DNA of 64,000 nucleotides from Dryocola sp051297175 (GCF_051297175.1 NZ_JBINNY010000001.1:3968001-4032000); one strand, 5' to 3'; shown: positions 42,424 to 51,637, counted from the first letter of the stretch. The notes: generated by a model from the sequence alone, not told the origin. Program-made: numbers and translations.

Positions 42424-42816
42424 TTAACCGCGCATATCGAAGCGGGATTTTTCAAAATCTCTAAAGACTTCCGGATTGTGAAAGGCTGGGAATTTGGCTT
42501 TAAGGGCCGCTGATTTTAATGCTTCACAATATGCTTTATTGCCGTTGCTGGTTGATACGTTTAAAGCCGTGCCATCCTGGGCAAACTCTAGATGGAGCCT
42601 GCATTTTTTCCCCTCCCAAATTTGCGGATCGGTAAGGTTGGCATTTATAGCTGACCTGATTGCCCGAGCTTGCGCTCCCCATTCATCCCGATCGTCCCAG
42701 CGGCCAGAGCTGCAACTCCCTATCGCCGTGGTTTTATGGCATCCGGAAGGCTCTAACGGTGCGCAACCTGCGGTAAGACCCGCCACAGCTGCTAACACTA
42801 AGATTTTCATTACCAT
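42424..42816 (-). CDS. Lipoprotein with a TolA C-terminal-like domain
   Basis: A 130-residue lipoprotein. The leader MVMKILVLAAVAGLTAGC ends in a lipobox with Cys18. Residues about 45-125 follow the TolA domain III pattern: a helix AIRSAINANLTDP, then WEGKKCRLHLEFAQDG, CEALKSAALKAKFP and a final FEKSRFDMRG. In TolA this domain contacts colicins, phage g3p and TolB/porin partners; a free-standing lipoprotein version could bind the same partners or mimic TolA. The start at 42816 is set by GGGAG seven bases upstream; a longer frame is rejected. Confidence 0.8.
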   Translation of the reverse strand: MVMKILVLAAVAGLTAGCAPLEPSGCHKTTAIGSCSSGRWDDRDEWGAQARAIRSAINANLTDPQIWEGKKCRLHLEFAQDGTALNVSTSNGNKAYCEALKSAALKAKFPAFHNPEVFRDFEKSRFDMRG

Positions 42817-43418
42817 TTTTGTGCTCCCGCTTTTAACACTCTCGGTGCTCTTACAAGCCATAGTGCTATACGGCCCTCTACTGCGCCTGTCTTTTTTACA
42901 CATGTCGCCCCGGTATTTGGCTGGGATGAGATCTGTAAACCTGAGATTTTCCATTCACCCGTAAGTCTGGTTATCTCTGCAACCGCTGCGAACGGTGAAC
43001 GTATTAAGGGGATTAACAGCATCCCCTTAATAATCCTGCCGCCCGGCAGGTAAATCGCCGCTAAAGCGGTAAACCCCGGCTTTATCCCCAACATGCAGGG
43101 TCGTTCGCGATGCGTTTATTCGCCACATTCTGTGACGAACCACTTCGTGGCCAACGCAAGCGTTGTTCAAAAATGTCTCTGACATTTTAGTCCGACGCTC
43201 GCTCTCTGGCGCTGTTCCCGACAGCACCACCCTGTCTGAAGGGGCAAATCCGGAGCGATTTAAGCCGGGAAACAGGGTGTCGCTGTGAGTGAAAATTGTA
43301 TGTAAGTTCTGAGCGGCTTCATGTTTTGTAGGGCGGGTAAGCGCACGCGCCACCCGCCGGAGACGTCGAACGGAGTTTAAGCCTCACAGTGTGACGCCCT
43401 GTTTTCCTGGCCTACAGG
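42817..43418. other. Structured non-coding region
   Basis: About 600 bp with no believable gene. It contains the perfect palindrome TTAAGGGGAT...ATCCCCTTAA at 43004-43030, several further GC-rich dyads around 43200-43280, and a REP-like element at 43331-43358. It lies between the TolA-like lipoprotein promoter and the 3' end of the sugar operon. Confidence 0.5.
43331..43358. repeat. Single REP-like palindrome
   Basis: GGGCGGGTAAGCGCACGCGC continuing to CACCCGCC has the same layout as the units in the 5337-5687 array (arms GGCGGGT / ACCCGCC with an internal GCG core), here as a lone copy 60 bp past the fructokinase stop. Confidence 0.7.
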
Positions 43419-44372
43419 CTAACGGCTTTCGCCTGGGTTAAACAGCAGCTCGTGCGTTGTTTTTCTGAACGCCGTCACGCCCTGCGCATCGGGCAGAGCC
43501 GTTAGCGCCCCCTTTGCGGTGGTTGCCAGCGCTCCGCAGGCGCTAGCCTGCGTCAAAGCGTGCTTGAGCGGCTCCAGGCCGTCTAGCCCGTTGCCCAGCG
43601 CCACGCTAGCCAACAGCCCGGCCATAAAGGCATCGCCCGCGCCGGTCGTATCGATACTTTCTACATCGTAGGCGCTTACCTGAATCACCCGATCCTGCCA
43701 GAGCGCAATTGACCCTTCGGAGCCGCACGTCACCACCTTCAGGCGTGACGGATAGCCGCTTAAGATGCTCAGCGCTTTTTCATGATCCGTGGTGCCAGCC
43801 AGCCAGTACAGCTCCTCCAGTGAAAGCTTGAGAATATCCGCCTGGCGCGCAAAATGGCGCACGGTGTCTGACATCTCCTGCGCGTCCGGCCACATCTGCT
43901 CGCGCAGGTTGATGTCAAAACTCAGCAGGCCGCCGCCCTGCTTGATGCTGCCAATCGCGCGCACCAGCGTTTCGCGGCAGGCCGTGGCGACCAGCGCCAG
44001 AGAGCAAAAGTGCAGAATGTCGTTGCCTAATTCCGGGAGGCTGTCGGCCGTCAAAAACTGGTCGGCTGACGGGTCGACCAAAAAGGTAAAGCTGCGGTCG
44101 CCCTCGTCACCGAGGGAAACCAGCACGGTGCTGGTCCGGTGCTGCGCATCAAACTGCATATAGCGGGTATCCACGCCCTGCTCGGCCAGCGTTTTTTGCA
44201 GAAAATGGCCGAACGGATCGTCGCCGGTTCGGCCGATAAAACCGCAGTCGCATCCCAGACGCGCGGCCCCGACGGCCACATTGACCGGCGCGCCGCCCGC
44301 GCAGGCGCTGAACTGCATATCCCCCTGCGGCAGTAAATCAATCACCGCGTCGCCTAATGCCCAGACCTTCAT
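43419..44372 (-). CDS. cscK: Fructokinase (PfkB family)
   Basis: A 317-residue sugar kinase that phosphorylates fructose released by the neighbouring hydrolase. The first PfkB signature region GGAPVNVAVGAARLGCDCGF and the second, DTTGAGDAFMAGLLASV with its catalytic aspartate, are intact. It aligns with E. coli CscK and ScrK throughout (LGDAVIDLLP start, AKGALTALP near the end). It is the last gene of the minus-strand sugar unit. The name fosK would apply if the locus acts on fructo-oligosaccharides. Confidence 0.88.
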   Translation of the reverse strand: MKVWALGDAVIDLLPQGDMQFSACAGGAPVNVAVGAARLGCDCGFIGRTGDDPFGHFLQKTLAEQGVDTRYMQFDAQHRTSTVLVSLGDEGDRSFTFLVDPSADQFLTADSLPELGNDILHFCSLALVATACRETLVRAIGSIKQGGGLLSFDINLREQMWPDAQEMSDTVRHFARQADILKLSLEELYWLAGTTDHEKALSILSGYPSRLKVVTCGSEGSIALWQDRVIQVSAYDVESIDTTGAGDAFMAGLLASVALGNGLDGLEPLKHALTQASACGALATTAKGALTALPDAQGVTAFRKTTHELLFNPGESR

Positions 44373-44398
44373 AATTTCCCCTTAATATAAAACAGATA

Positions 44399-45739
44399 TC
44401 AGAACAGATATTTAAAGCGAATCCGTGCGCCGTAGCGTTCGTCGTTACTGCCGCTTTCAGACGCCGATGAATCAAGCCAGGAGGCGTAGGCCCCGAGGTA
44501 AATAATGAAATTGGGCATGTCCATAATGTTCGGCAACTGCCATGAAGTATGGATGGTGTGAATGTCGTAGCGGCCCGGCGCGAGGATCGCGCAGTCGTCG
44601 TTACAGTCGGCGCTTACGCCCGCCATATTGAACCTGTCGATTTTGTTGTGGGCATAGATGTAGCCGAGTTCGACGCGGTGCCATAACGCGTTGATACCGG
44701 CGCTGAAGTCCTTTTCATCCGCCGCATTGAGGTAAGCCGTGCTCAAATTGACTACCGCGCCGTTGTCCGCGTCGGTTTTCAAGGTGTTCCAGCTCATCGT
44801 CATACCGTACCCGGTGCGGCTGGACTTGTCTTCGAAGCGGCCGTTTTCCTGCTGATAGCCGTAGGCGTTATTCACCAGATTGCTTTCCATGGCGGCGGCT
44901 ACCGACCACGGGCCGGACTGCCAGGCCGCCACCGGACGGACATACACCACGTTTTTACGGTTATCGAGCGCGTTACCGTGGTAGCGCCCATCGACAAAGA
45001 GCGAGCTGCCGTCTTCCACCAGCGTATTGACCTCGAAATACCAGTTATCGATATTCTTGCTGAGCAGAAAATTGCCGCCGCTGTTGCTGCGCCCGCGCCC
45101 TTCTTTCATCATGTAGATATAGCCGTAACCGTCGCTGTAGAGATCGTTGGCGGTATTTCCGGAATATTCAATAAAGGTATCCTGATTTAACGGGAACATA
45201 TCCCACGCTTCAAAACGACCAATTTTAATTTTCCAGTCGTCCTGCTGGCCGAAGAAAAACGCCGCGTCGTCGAGATTCATTTTCCCGCTCATATCCGCCA
45301 GCGGCTGCACGCTGAAACCGGCATATTTTCCGTCAGCGCCTTTTCTCATCCCGTCAAAACCCAGAAGAATGCGGCCGTTAATATCCCAGCGTTCTTTTTC
45401 ACCGGGCGTCCAGTTTTTATTGGCGCTCGTTTTAAGCGAGGTAAGGCCGCCGGTGCGGCTGGCACCGTCCATATTAAATTCAACGTCGCCATAGAATTTC
45501 AAATCGCCGCCGTCATTAACCTGTAGCGAGGGTTTTGCCGGTGCGCTGCTGGCGATGGCGCGTGGCTCCTTCTGCTTTAAGGTGCGGATTTCGGCCTCTG
45601 CGCTGGCGGCGCGCGCTTCGGTGGCTTTCAGCCGGTTTTCCATTTGCGCCAGCCGTTCTTCAAGAGAGAGGCCGCCCTGCGCGCAGGCTACGCCGCTAAA
45701 TACGGACGTCAACACACAACCGATTAAGAGTATTTTCAT
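44399..45739 (-). CDS. Maltoporin-family glycoporin (ScrY/RafY type)
   Basis: A 446-residue outer-membrane sugar porin. A signal peptide (about 20 residues, ending VACAQ) is followed by a short coiled coil, LSLEERLAQMENRLKATEAR, as found in ScrY and RafY, then an 18-strand barrel with alternating aromatic residues ending in the canonical C-terminal Phe (IRFKYLF). It should let di- and oligosaccharides cross the outer membrane. Length and coiled coil are nearer RafY than ScrY, which suggests substrates larger than sucrose. It is 26 bp upstream of the fructokinase gene. Confidence 0.86.
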   Translation of the reverse strand: MKILLIGCVLTSVFSGVACAQGGLSLEERLAQMENRLKATEARAASAEAEIRTLKQKEPRAIASSAPAKPSLQVNDGGDLKFYGDVEFNMDGASRTGGLTSLKTSANKNWTPGEKERWDINGRILLGFDGMRKGADGKYAGFSVQPLADMSGKMNLDDAAFFFGQQDDWKIKIGRFEAWDMFPLNQDTFIEYSGNTANDLYSDGYGYIYMMKEGRGRSNSGGNFLLSKNIDNWYFEVNTLVEDGSSLFVDGRYHGNALDNRKNVVYVRPVAAWQSGPWSVAAAMESNLVNNAYGYQQENGRFEDKSSRTGYGMTMSWNTLKTDADNGAVVNLSTAYLNAADEKDFSAGINALWHRVELGYIYAHNKIDRFNMAGVSADCNDDCAILAPGRYDIHTIHTSWQLPNIMDMPNFIIYLGAYASWLDSSASESGSNDERYGARIRFKYLF

Positions 45740-45811
45740 CGGGAAACCTTTTTTATTATTGCGTTAATCATTCATTAATTGCGTAGGGGAATATTCCGGC
45801 GAGAAAGACAG

Positions 45812-45845
45812 CAATAACCCGCCCGTCGCCGGGGGCGGGTTATTG
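45812..45845 (-). terminator. Hairpin between the GH32 gene and the porin gene
   Basis: CAATAACCCGCCC and GGGCGGGTTATTG are perfect 13-base arms around an eight-base loop, inside the operon. There is no strong U-run, so it may be a partial terminator or RNA-stability element that sets unequal expression of the permease/hydrolase and the porin/kinase parts. Confidence 0.65.
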
Positions 45846-45861
45846 TTAATCCCTGTTTTAT

Positions 45862-47298
45862 TTATTCAAGCTGCCATGCACCGCCGTCAAATAACGAAGC
45901 GCTGCCGCTCCAGGCAAATAAACGTAATTCCCGACGTTCGGCGTCCGGATATATACGGCTGCTGAGGCACGCCTCGCCGTTATTGACGAAGACTTCAACG
46001 GACGAGCTGTCGATAAACAGCCGCAGATGCAGGTCGCGATCGAGTGTTAACGGCACGCTGCGCGTCCCGCATAAACCGTGCTGCGGATAGTGGCGCTCCA
46101 GCACCAGGCGCTGCTGCTGGGCATCAACGTATACCCGCAGCCCGTCGCCGAGGCTCAGGCCATATTGCTCAGCGCTGCTGTCGGCCGTTTTCCAGTTGAG
46201 CACCACCTCCATGGCTTCGGCATTTTCCGCCACGCCGATCTGCTGATTGTTGAGCGTGCTGACCGGCCACGGGAACCAGCTTTGACGCAGGCTTTCCACC
46301 TCTTTGGCCGGGCGCATTTGCAGACGATTATCGGCGCTGAGGCTCAGCTCGCGCGGCAGGGACAGCATGCCGGCCCAGCCATCGGCCTGCTCCGGCAGCG
46401 GCGATTCCCACATATCCAGCCAGCCAATGACGATGCGGCGGCCGTCAGGCGTCAGGAAACTCTGCGGGGCGTAAAAGTCGTGGCCGTGGTCCATTTCGAC
46501 AAAGCTACCGTCGCGAACGAACGGCTGCCCCGGCTGCCAGTCACCCAGCAGATAGCCGCTCTGGAACAGATTGCGATTGTTGTAACCCTGCGCGGCCATG
46601 CCCTGCGGGGAGAACATCAGCACGCGCCGGTTACCCAGGGTGAAGAAGTCCGGGCATTCCCACATGAAGCCCATTCCCGCTTCCGCTTCATCCAGCACGC
46701 CCTCTTCCTGCCACTGGCGCAGATCCGGGGAGCGATACAAACGCACCTGCCCGGTGTCGCCCACGCGTGAGCCGACGATCATGTACCAGCTGTCTCCCTC
46801 GCGCCAGACTTTCGGGTCGCGGAAGTGGTGCACGCCCGGCGGCGTGTCCACCACGATGCCGTGGCGCTCAAAGTGAATGCCGTCGCGGCTGGTTGCCAGG
46901 CACTGCACCTGATAGAGGTTGTCTTCATTTCCGGCGTCACCGTGGAATTTATGGCCGGTGTAGATCAGCGCCAGGGTGTCGCCGTCCACCACCGCCGAGC
47001 CGGAAAAGCAGCCGTCTTTGTCTTCCGGCCCTTCCGGCGCAATCGCGACGGGTAAATGCTCCCAGTGCAGCAGATCCTTACTGCGCGCGTGCCCCCAGTG
47101 CATCGGCCCCCATTGGGTGGAATAAGGATGATGCTGGTAAAAGGCGTGATACCAGCCGTCGAACCACACCAGCCCGTTAGGATCGTTCATCCAGCCCGCT
47201 CGGGCGGCCAGGTGGTAGCGCGGATACCAGCGCAGGTTGAGCGCGTCGCGCTTCGCTTTAAGTTCCTGTTCAGCTTCAGCAATTGAGTAGGTCATCAT
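45862..47298 (-). CDS. cscA: GH32 beta-fructofuranosidase (sucrose hydrolase)
   Basis: A 478-residue cytoplasmic glycoside hydrolase of family 32, almost the same length as E. coli CscA (477). The nucleophile is Asp39 in WMNDPNGL, the transition-state aspartate is in FRDPKVW and the acid/base glutamate is in WECPDFF. It releases fructose from sucrose or short fructans. No signal peptide, so the substrate must be imported intact by the permease just upstream. ATG at 47298 has AAGAG nearby. Confidence 0.92.
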   Translation of the reverse strand: MMTYSIAEAEQELKAKRDALNLRWYPRYHLAARAGWMNDPNGLVWFDGWYHAFYQHHPYSTQWGPMHWGHARSKDLLHWEHLPVAIAPEGPEDKDGCFSGSAVVDGDTLALIYTGHKFHGDAGNEDNLYQVQCLATSRDGIHFERHGIVVDTPPGVHHFRDPKVWREGDSWYMIVGSRVGDTGQVRLYRSPDLRQWQEEGVLDEAEAGMGFMWECPDFFTLGNRRVLMFSPQGMAAQGYNNRNLFQSGYLLGDWQPGQPFVRDGSFVEMDHGHDFYAPQSFLTPDGRRIVIGWLDMWESPLPEQADGWAGMLSLPRELSLSADNRLQMRPAKEVESLRQSWFPWPVSTLNNQQIGVAENAEAMEVVLNWKTADSSAEQYGLSLGDGLRVYVDAQQQRLVLERHYPQHGLCGTRSVPLTLDRDLHLRLFIDSSSVEVFVNNGEACLSSRIYPDAERRELRLFAWSGSASLFDGGAWQLE

Positions 47299-47313
47299 TT
47301 ACACTCTTTTCGT

Positions 47314-48555
47314 TCAGATAGCGGAAAGTTTTGAGAGGGGTGAATTCGCCGAAGCGCTGCCGTTTCGCAGTAAAAATACGGAGATAAAGGTGATGCAGAA
47401 CACCAGCGTGCCCATAAACAGGTAGGATTCAGCGAAGCCGTATTTTTCGTAGCTGTAGCCCGCCAGAGGCGACAGCACCGAGGCGATCACCGAACTGGTG
47501 CAGGCGAAGCCCACCAGATAGAGCGTGGATGACAGGCGCTTGTCGAAATTCAGGCTGTTGTATTTGAAGATCGCCACCAGCAGCACCGGCAGCTCGACGG
47601 CGTGCAGCAGTTTGGTGATGGAAATCAGCAGCGGCCCTTCCACCAGCCCGGAGGCGATCATGCGCATCGCCATCACCATGCCCGCAAAGATCAGGCCGTT
47701 TTTAGCGCCCACGCGGTTCACCAGCCACGGCGCGCAAAACATCCCGACCGCCTCAAGGAATACCTGGAACGAGTTCAGGTAGCCGTACATCGCGTTGCCT
47801 TCCTGCGGCGTGGCGAACTGCGACGAGAAATACACCGGGAACTGCTGGTCGTAAACGCTGTAAATACAGGTGCCGACGACGAAGAACACCAGCGCCCAGA
47901 AGCGCGGCAGGGTCAGCAGGCGCAGCGCGTCCTGCAGCGTTACTTTGCCACCCGCCACGGCTTCCTGCATGGCATGGGGCGCAGAGGAGACCCGCAGCCG
48001 GGCGAGCAGCAGCAAAAACACCAGCCCGGAGCAGCTGGCCACCGCGAAATTCAGCTTCGGATCGATGTTAAACAGCAGCCCGGCGAAAAACGTCGCCACC
48101 GCCCAGCCCAGCGATCCCCACATCCGCGCTTTGCCGAATTCGAACTGGCTCTGGCGTGCCACCCGCTCGGTATAGGATTCCAGCACACCGATGCCGCCGT
48201 TAAAGGTCAGGCCGATGTAAATGCCGCCGAACACGCTGCCGAGCAGGACGTTGATTTTCAGCAGGTGACCGAACAGCAAAAAGGCCGGCCCGGAAAGGAT
48301 CAGCATCGCCGTGAGATACCAAAGAAGATTTTTGCGCAGGCCAAGCTTGTCCTGGATAAAGCCGTAGCAAATCTGCGCGAACAGCGCGGAGACCGACAGC
48401 ACCGCATAAATAATCCCCGTGTCCCCCGCCTTCAGCCCGATTTCCTGATGCAGCCAGATGGAAAGCAGCGAGCCTGAGGAGGACCAGGTGACGAAAAAGA
48501 AGAACAGCAGGGCACTGAGTAAAGGATAACTGCGTGAATGATGGACTTTCATCAT
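47314..48555 (-). CDS. cscB: LacY-family oligosaccharide:H+ symporter
   Basis: A 413-residue twelve-helix permease of the LacY/CscB/RafB/MelY branch. Branch features are GFIQDKLGLRKNLLW after helix 2, ESYTERVARQSQFEFGKARMWGS, YGYLNSFQVFLEA and NFDKRLSSTLYLVGF. In LacY the corresponding Glu126-Arg144 and His/Glu pairs bind sugar and proton. The GH32 gene follows, so sucrose or a fructosyl-oligosaccharide is the likely cargo. The start is one of two adjacent ATGs with GAGA upstream; a TTG 21 bases earlier is less likely. Divergent from the LacI gene with operators between. Confidence 0.87.
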   Translation of the reverse strand: MMKVHHSRSYPLLSALLFFFFVTWSSSGSLLSIWLHQEIGLKAGDTGIIYAVLSVSALFAQICYGFIQDKLGLRKNLLWYLTAMLILSGPAFLLFGHLLKINVLLGSVFGGIYIGLTFNGGIGVLESYTERVARQSQFEFGKARMWGSLGWAVATFFAGLLFNIDPKLNFAVASCSGLVFLLLLARLRVSSAPHAMQEAVAGGKVTLQDALRLLTLPRFWALVFFVVGTCIYSVYDQQFPVYFSSQFATPQEGNAMYGYLNSFQVFLEAVGMFCAPWLVNRVGAKNGLIFAGMVMAMRMIASGLVEGPLLISITKLLHAVELPVLLVAIFKYNSLNFDKRLSSTLYLVGFACTSSVIASVLSPLAGYSYEKYGFAESYLFMGTLVFCITFISVFLLRNGSASANSPLSKLSAI

Positions 48556-48585
48556 GGCGATCTCATGTGTGGTCAATGCTCGAAT

Positions 48586-48661
48586 GGTAACGTTAACAAA
48601 ATGGTTCCATCACGCCGTTTCGTTGGCATTTATGATGTTAATCACAAAAGTTAACGTTAAC
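48586..48661. promoter_or_regulatory. Two LacI-type operators and a CRP site of the sugar operon
   Basis: GTTAACGTTAAC at 48650-48661 is a perfect palindrome and GGTAACGTTAAC at 48586-48597 is a one-mismatch copy; their centres are 64 bp apart, suitable for looping by a dimeric or tetrameric repressor. TATGATGTTAATCACA at 48631-48646 matches the CRP consensus TGTGA-N6-TCACA with one mismatch. Together they predict catabolite-activated, sugar-induced expression. Confidence 0.8.
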
Positions 48662-48758
48662 ATAACAGGAATGAGATCGCGATCAACCCGCGTGGCGAAA
48701 GGTTTGCGACACGCCCGAAAAAGAATAGCGTATGATCCTTTCACATCAGCAACTTAGT

Positions 48759-48764
48759 TATAAT
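48759..48764 (+). promoter_or_regulatory. -10 element of the LacI-family repressor gene
   Basis: TATAAT is an exact -10 hexamer 34 bp before the repressor start codon. The -35 region is poor, as is common for weakly expressed repressors. Confidence 0.55.
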
Positions 48765-48797
48765 GCCAGAGCAACGCGGCAATGATGGAGTAAGACA

Positions 48798-49793
48798 ATG
48801 GCCTCCCTGAAAGATGTGGCAAAACTGGCAAACGTATCGCTGATGACCGTGTCCCGCGCGCTCAACAGCCCGGAGCGGCTAAAACCTGACACCCTGGCCC
48901 GCGTGCAAAAGGCTATTGAGCAGACGAACTATGTGCCGGATCTGTCAGCAAAGAAGATTCGCGGTGCGCATGCCTCCCCCAGCACCATCGGCGTTCTTGC
49001 GCTGGATACCGTGACCACGCCGTTCTCGGTGGAAATCACGCTATCTATTGAAGAAACCGCCCGCGCCCACGGCTGGAACAGTTTTGTGGTCAATATGTTT
49101 TCCGACGACAGCCCGGAAACCATGGTCGATCTGCTGCTCTCCCACCGTCCGGACGGCATTATCTATACCACCATGGGCCTGCGGCAGGTGCCGCTGCCCG
49201 CCAAGCTGCTGACGCTGCCCTGCGTGCTGGCGAACTGCGAGAGCCTGCACGACCCGGTGGCGAGCTACATCCCGGACGATGAACAGGGTCAGTACAGCGC
49301 GGTGAAGGCGCTGCTGGCCGCGGGGTATCGTCGCCCGCTCTGTCTGCACCTCCCGGCGAAACATCTGGCAACCGTCCGCCGCCGTCAGGGGCTGGAGCGC
49401 GCGTGCCGCGAGGCCGGTGTCGATCCGGACACGCTCGACCACGCGTATATGGCGTTCGGCGATGAGCACTATCGCGATATCCCCGGCGTGCTGCTGGCGC
49501 ATATTCAACACGGCAGGCCGCGCTACGATTCGGTGATCTGCGGTAACGATCGCATCGCGTTTATGGTTTATCAGACGCTGCTGGCGCAGGGGCTACGCAT
49601 CCCGCAGGACGTGGCGGTGTTGGGCTACGACAATATGGTGGGGATTGGCGATCTGTTCCTGCCGCCGCTGTCGACGGTGCAGCTGCCGCACTATGAGATT
49701 GGCCGCCTGAGCGCGCTGCACATCATTAATCAGCAAACGCATAGCGATACCATTCGCGTGGAAAGCCCGCTGCTGCTGCGCGAGTCGCTGTAA
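48798..49793 (+). CDS. cscR: LacI-family repressor of the sugar locus
   Basis: A 331-residue repressor. The N-terminal helix-turn-helix SLKDVAKLANVSLMTVSRAL and hinge helix (PDLSAKKIRG) are followed by a periplasmic-binding-type effector domain with ICGNDRIAFMVYQTL and VAVLGYDNM. It most resembles CscR. The start is ATG with GGAG eight bases upstream. It is divergent from the permease gene and the palindromic operators lie in the shared gap, so it should repress that operon until sucrose, fructose or a related sugar binds. Confidence 0.9.
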   Translation: MASLKDVAKLANVSLMTVSRALNSPERLKPDTLARVQKAIEQTNYVPDLSAKKIRGAHASPSTIGVLALDTVTTPFSVEITLSIEETARAHGWNSFVVNMFSDDSPETMVDLLLSHRPDGIIYTTMGLRQVPLPAKLLTLPCVLANCESLHDPVASYIPDDEQGQYSAVKALLAAGYRRPLCLHLPAKHLATVRRRQGLERACREAGVDPDTLDHAYMAFGDEHYRDIPGVLLAHIQHGRPRYDSVICGNDRIAFMVYQTLLAQGLRIPQDVAVLGYDNMVGIGDLFLPPLSTVQLPHYEIGRLSALHIINQQTHSDTIRVESPLLLRESL

Positions 49794-49831
49794 CAGCGCC
49801 CCCGACCGTGCGGGAGCGCGTAACGGGGTGA

Positions 49832-51040
49832 TTACTCTTTCGCAATCGGCGTGGCATTTTCGGCGATTTTCTTATCGCCCTGAATGGCGGCAATTTTCTT
49901 CTCGACGTCCGCCACCTGCTCGCCGTTGTGCAGCAAGGTGTAGGTCAGATCGAACTGCGTGCTGGCGCCCGGCTGCAGCTGCTTCACGCGCTTCTGCTCG
50001 CGTTCAATAGTAACCGGATAGGCGTAGCTGGTGCCTGGCTCAATGCCGGTCACGTAGCCCTGCTTCACGGTGTCGGTATTTTTCCATAACGTCAGCACCG
50101 GCAGCTGGCGGGTATCAAACTGGATGGCTGCGCCCTTGTCACCCGCTTTATTCACGACGACCGCCACAGTCTGATGATCCTCACCTGCCAGCGGCTGGAT
50201 ATTAAAGACCATTTCATCAAAGCCTTTGGTTGGCCCGGCGTAAGTCTGCCAGGTTTTAAGGCCGTCTTTGGCATAGTCATTAAACGGGCTGATGCTGGAC
50301 ATGGCGGCGAGGAAGCGCGCGCCCTCTTCGAGGATCGGCATCCCAAAGTTGCTGTGATAGATGATCTGATAATCGTGCGGATAATCCGCGTGGTTGGTCA
50401 GCACATCGTGCAGGCTGAAGCTGTTGCTGCCGGGCACATAGCGCAGCTCGGTCATGGTCTGCAAATCGGCTTTTTTGAAGGTGCTTTCTTTCACCAGCCC
50501 GCGAATGCGGATTTCATGCGGCGCGGCGTCAGCTACCTCGACCTCAACCTGCGATGCCGGAGTGTTGCCCGCCTTGCCGTGCAGGGTATAAATTTGACCG
50601 TCAGCGGCGACCGGGTGGCCGGTCCACTCATAGCCACAGCGCACCATCATTTCGTTGAAGCCTTCCAGCCACCCCAGGCCGTTGCGGCTTTCCAGGTTAA
50701 TAAACGCCGGGTTCACCACTTCCTTAACCGGCGAATCCCAACCCATTTTTGAGCCGAAGCCTTCAACGCGCAGCAGGTTCATGCCGCGCGTCGGGCTTAG
50801 CGTGATGGTCAGCCCGTTATTGCTGGTAATGACGAGGATTTTGCTGCCTTCCTGCTTGCCGCCGTGCAGCAGTTTTTGCTCAATGCTGAACGGCTGGTCT
50901 TTAATTTTCAGCTCGTCGCTGGAAATCTTCCAGTTTCCTTTATCCACGCCCTGTTCAGCGCTGGTCAGCACCCAGGTTTTTGCCGCCGCCTGACTCGACA
51001 CCATCACTGCAAGCACGATTAAAGCCAATTTGGTTTTCAT
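49832..51040 (-). CDS. Exported aldose-1-epimerase-like protein (DUF4432)
   Basis: A 402-residue protein with a signal peptide (LALIVLAVMVSSQAAA, cut near residue 20). The mature part has the galactose-mutarotase-like beta-sandwich of the DUF4432 group: TLSPTRGMNLLRVEG, WLEGFNEMMVRCGYEWTGHP, IYHSNFGMPILEEGARF and GIEPGTSYAYP. Members are suspected sugar epimerases or sugar-binding proteins, and a periplasmic copy beside a sugar locus could act on incoming oligosaccharides. It is convergent with the repressor gene. Reaction not established. Confidence 0.78.
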   Translation of the reverse strand: MKTKLALIVLAVMVSSQAAAKTWVLTSAEQGVDKGNWKISSDELKIKDQPFSIEQKLLHGGKQEGSKILVITSNNGLTITLSPTRGMNLLRVEGFGSKMGWDSPVKEVVNPAFINLESRNGLGWLEGFNEMMVRCGYEWTGHPVAADGQIYTLHGKAGNTPASQVEVEVADAAPHEIRIRGLVKESTFKKADLQTMTELRYVPGSNSFSLHDVLTNHADYPHDYQIIYHSNFGMPILEEGARFLAAMSSISPFNDYAKDGLKTWQTYAGPTKGFDEMVFNIQPLAGEDHQTVAVVVNKAGDKGAAIQFDTRQLPVLTLWKNTDTVKQGYVTGIEPGTSYAYPVTIEREQKRVKQLQPGASTQFDLTYTLLHNGEQVADVEKKIAAIQGDKKIAENATPIAKE

Positions 51041-51637
51041 TTTTCTTCCCTTTTGCTGAATCGATTAATATCGGACAGGGGAAAATCTACTGATTAGCAG
51101 GTTAAGGAAATGTGACGAGCTTCACCTGATGGAAGATTGCGCGTTTTTAACAGGATTCTTGCGGTTGAGATCGCTTTTTTAATGAAATTAGCGCTAAGCA
51201 TTGCTTAAAAAGTGCGGTGTAAAATAGCTTTTGCTTTATCGTTTCAGCTTAAGTGGATTGTTAATTTAACGCTGGCTTTTGAGTTAGACGCTTTTTGTTT
51301 TTATTTCGATGAAGGTAAAAACCCTCAGGCGGTTTCGTGAGATCGCGGATAGGGGTTTGTCTTGTGGAATCTGCTTTGAGGGGGATGTATCTATGGGGAA
51401 GAAATATGCCGCTTAAGGTTAATGAAGGGCGGTATCTGGCACGGCGTTGTGCGTGTGAATGCTAGAGAAGGAAGGTCTGTTATGAGGGAGGAGCGGACCT
51501 TATCTAAGTCCTCCTTCCCTCTCAAATTTATGATAGTAATCAGTTATAAACCTCAACGATTTCACCAACATCGTACTTTCTAAATTTCTATGAAAGAGGT
51601 ATTTATCGAGCTGTCGACGATATATATTTTCCGAAAT
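51041..51637. other. A+T-rich gap before the defence cassette
   Basis: A roughly 600-bp stretch without a believable gene. Composition falls from the high-GC background to that of the defence genes, marking the probable edge of an acquired segment. It contains a purine-rich hairpin at 51484-51521. No tRNA, reverse-transcriptase fragment or retron-like msr/msd pair was recognised. Confidence 0.5.
51484..51521. other. GC-rich hairpin downstream of ptuB
   Basis: GAGGGAGGAG.GGAC can fold with GTCCTCC.TCCCTC into a stem with a short bulge on each side and a nine-base loop. It lies about 115 bp past the ptuB stop with no U-run, so it is either a weak terminator or part of a small transcript. Confidence 0.45.
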
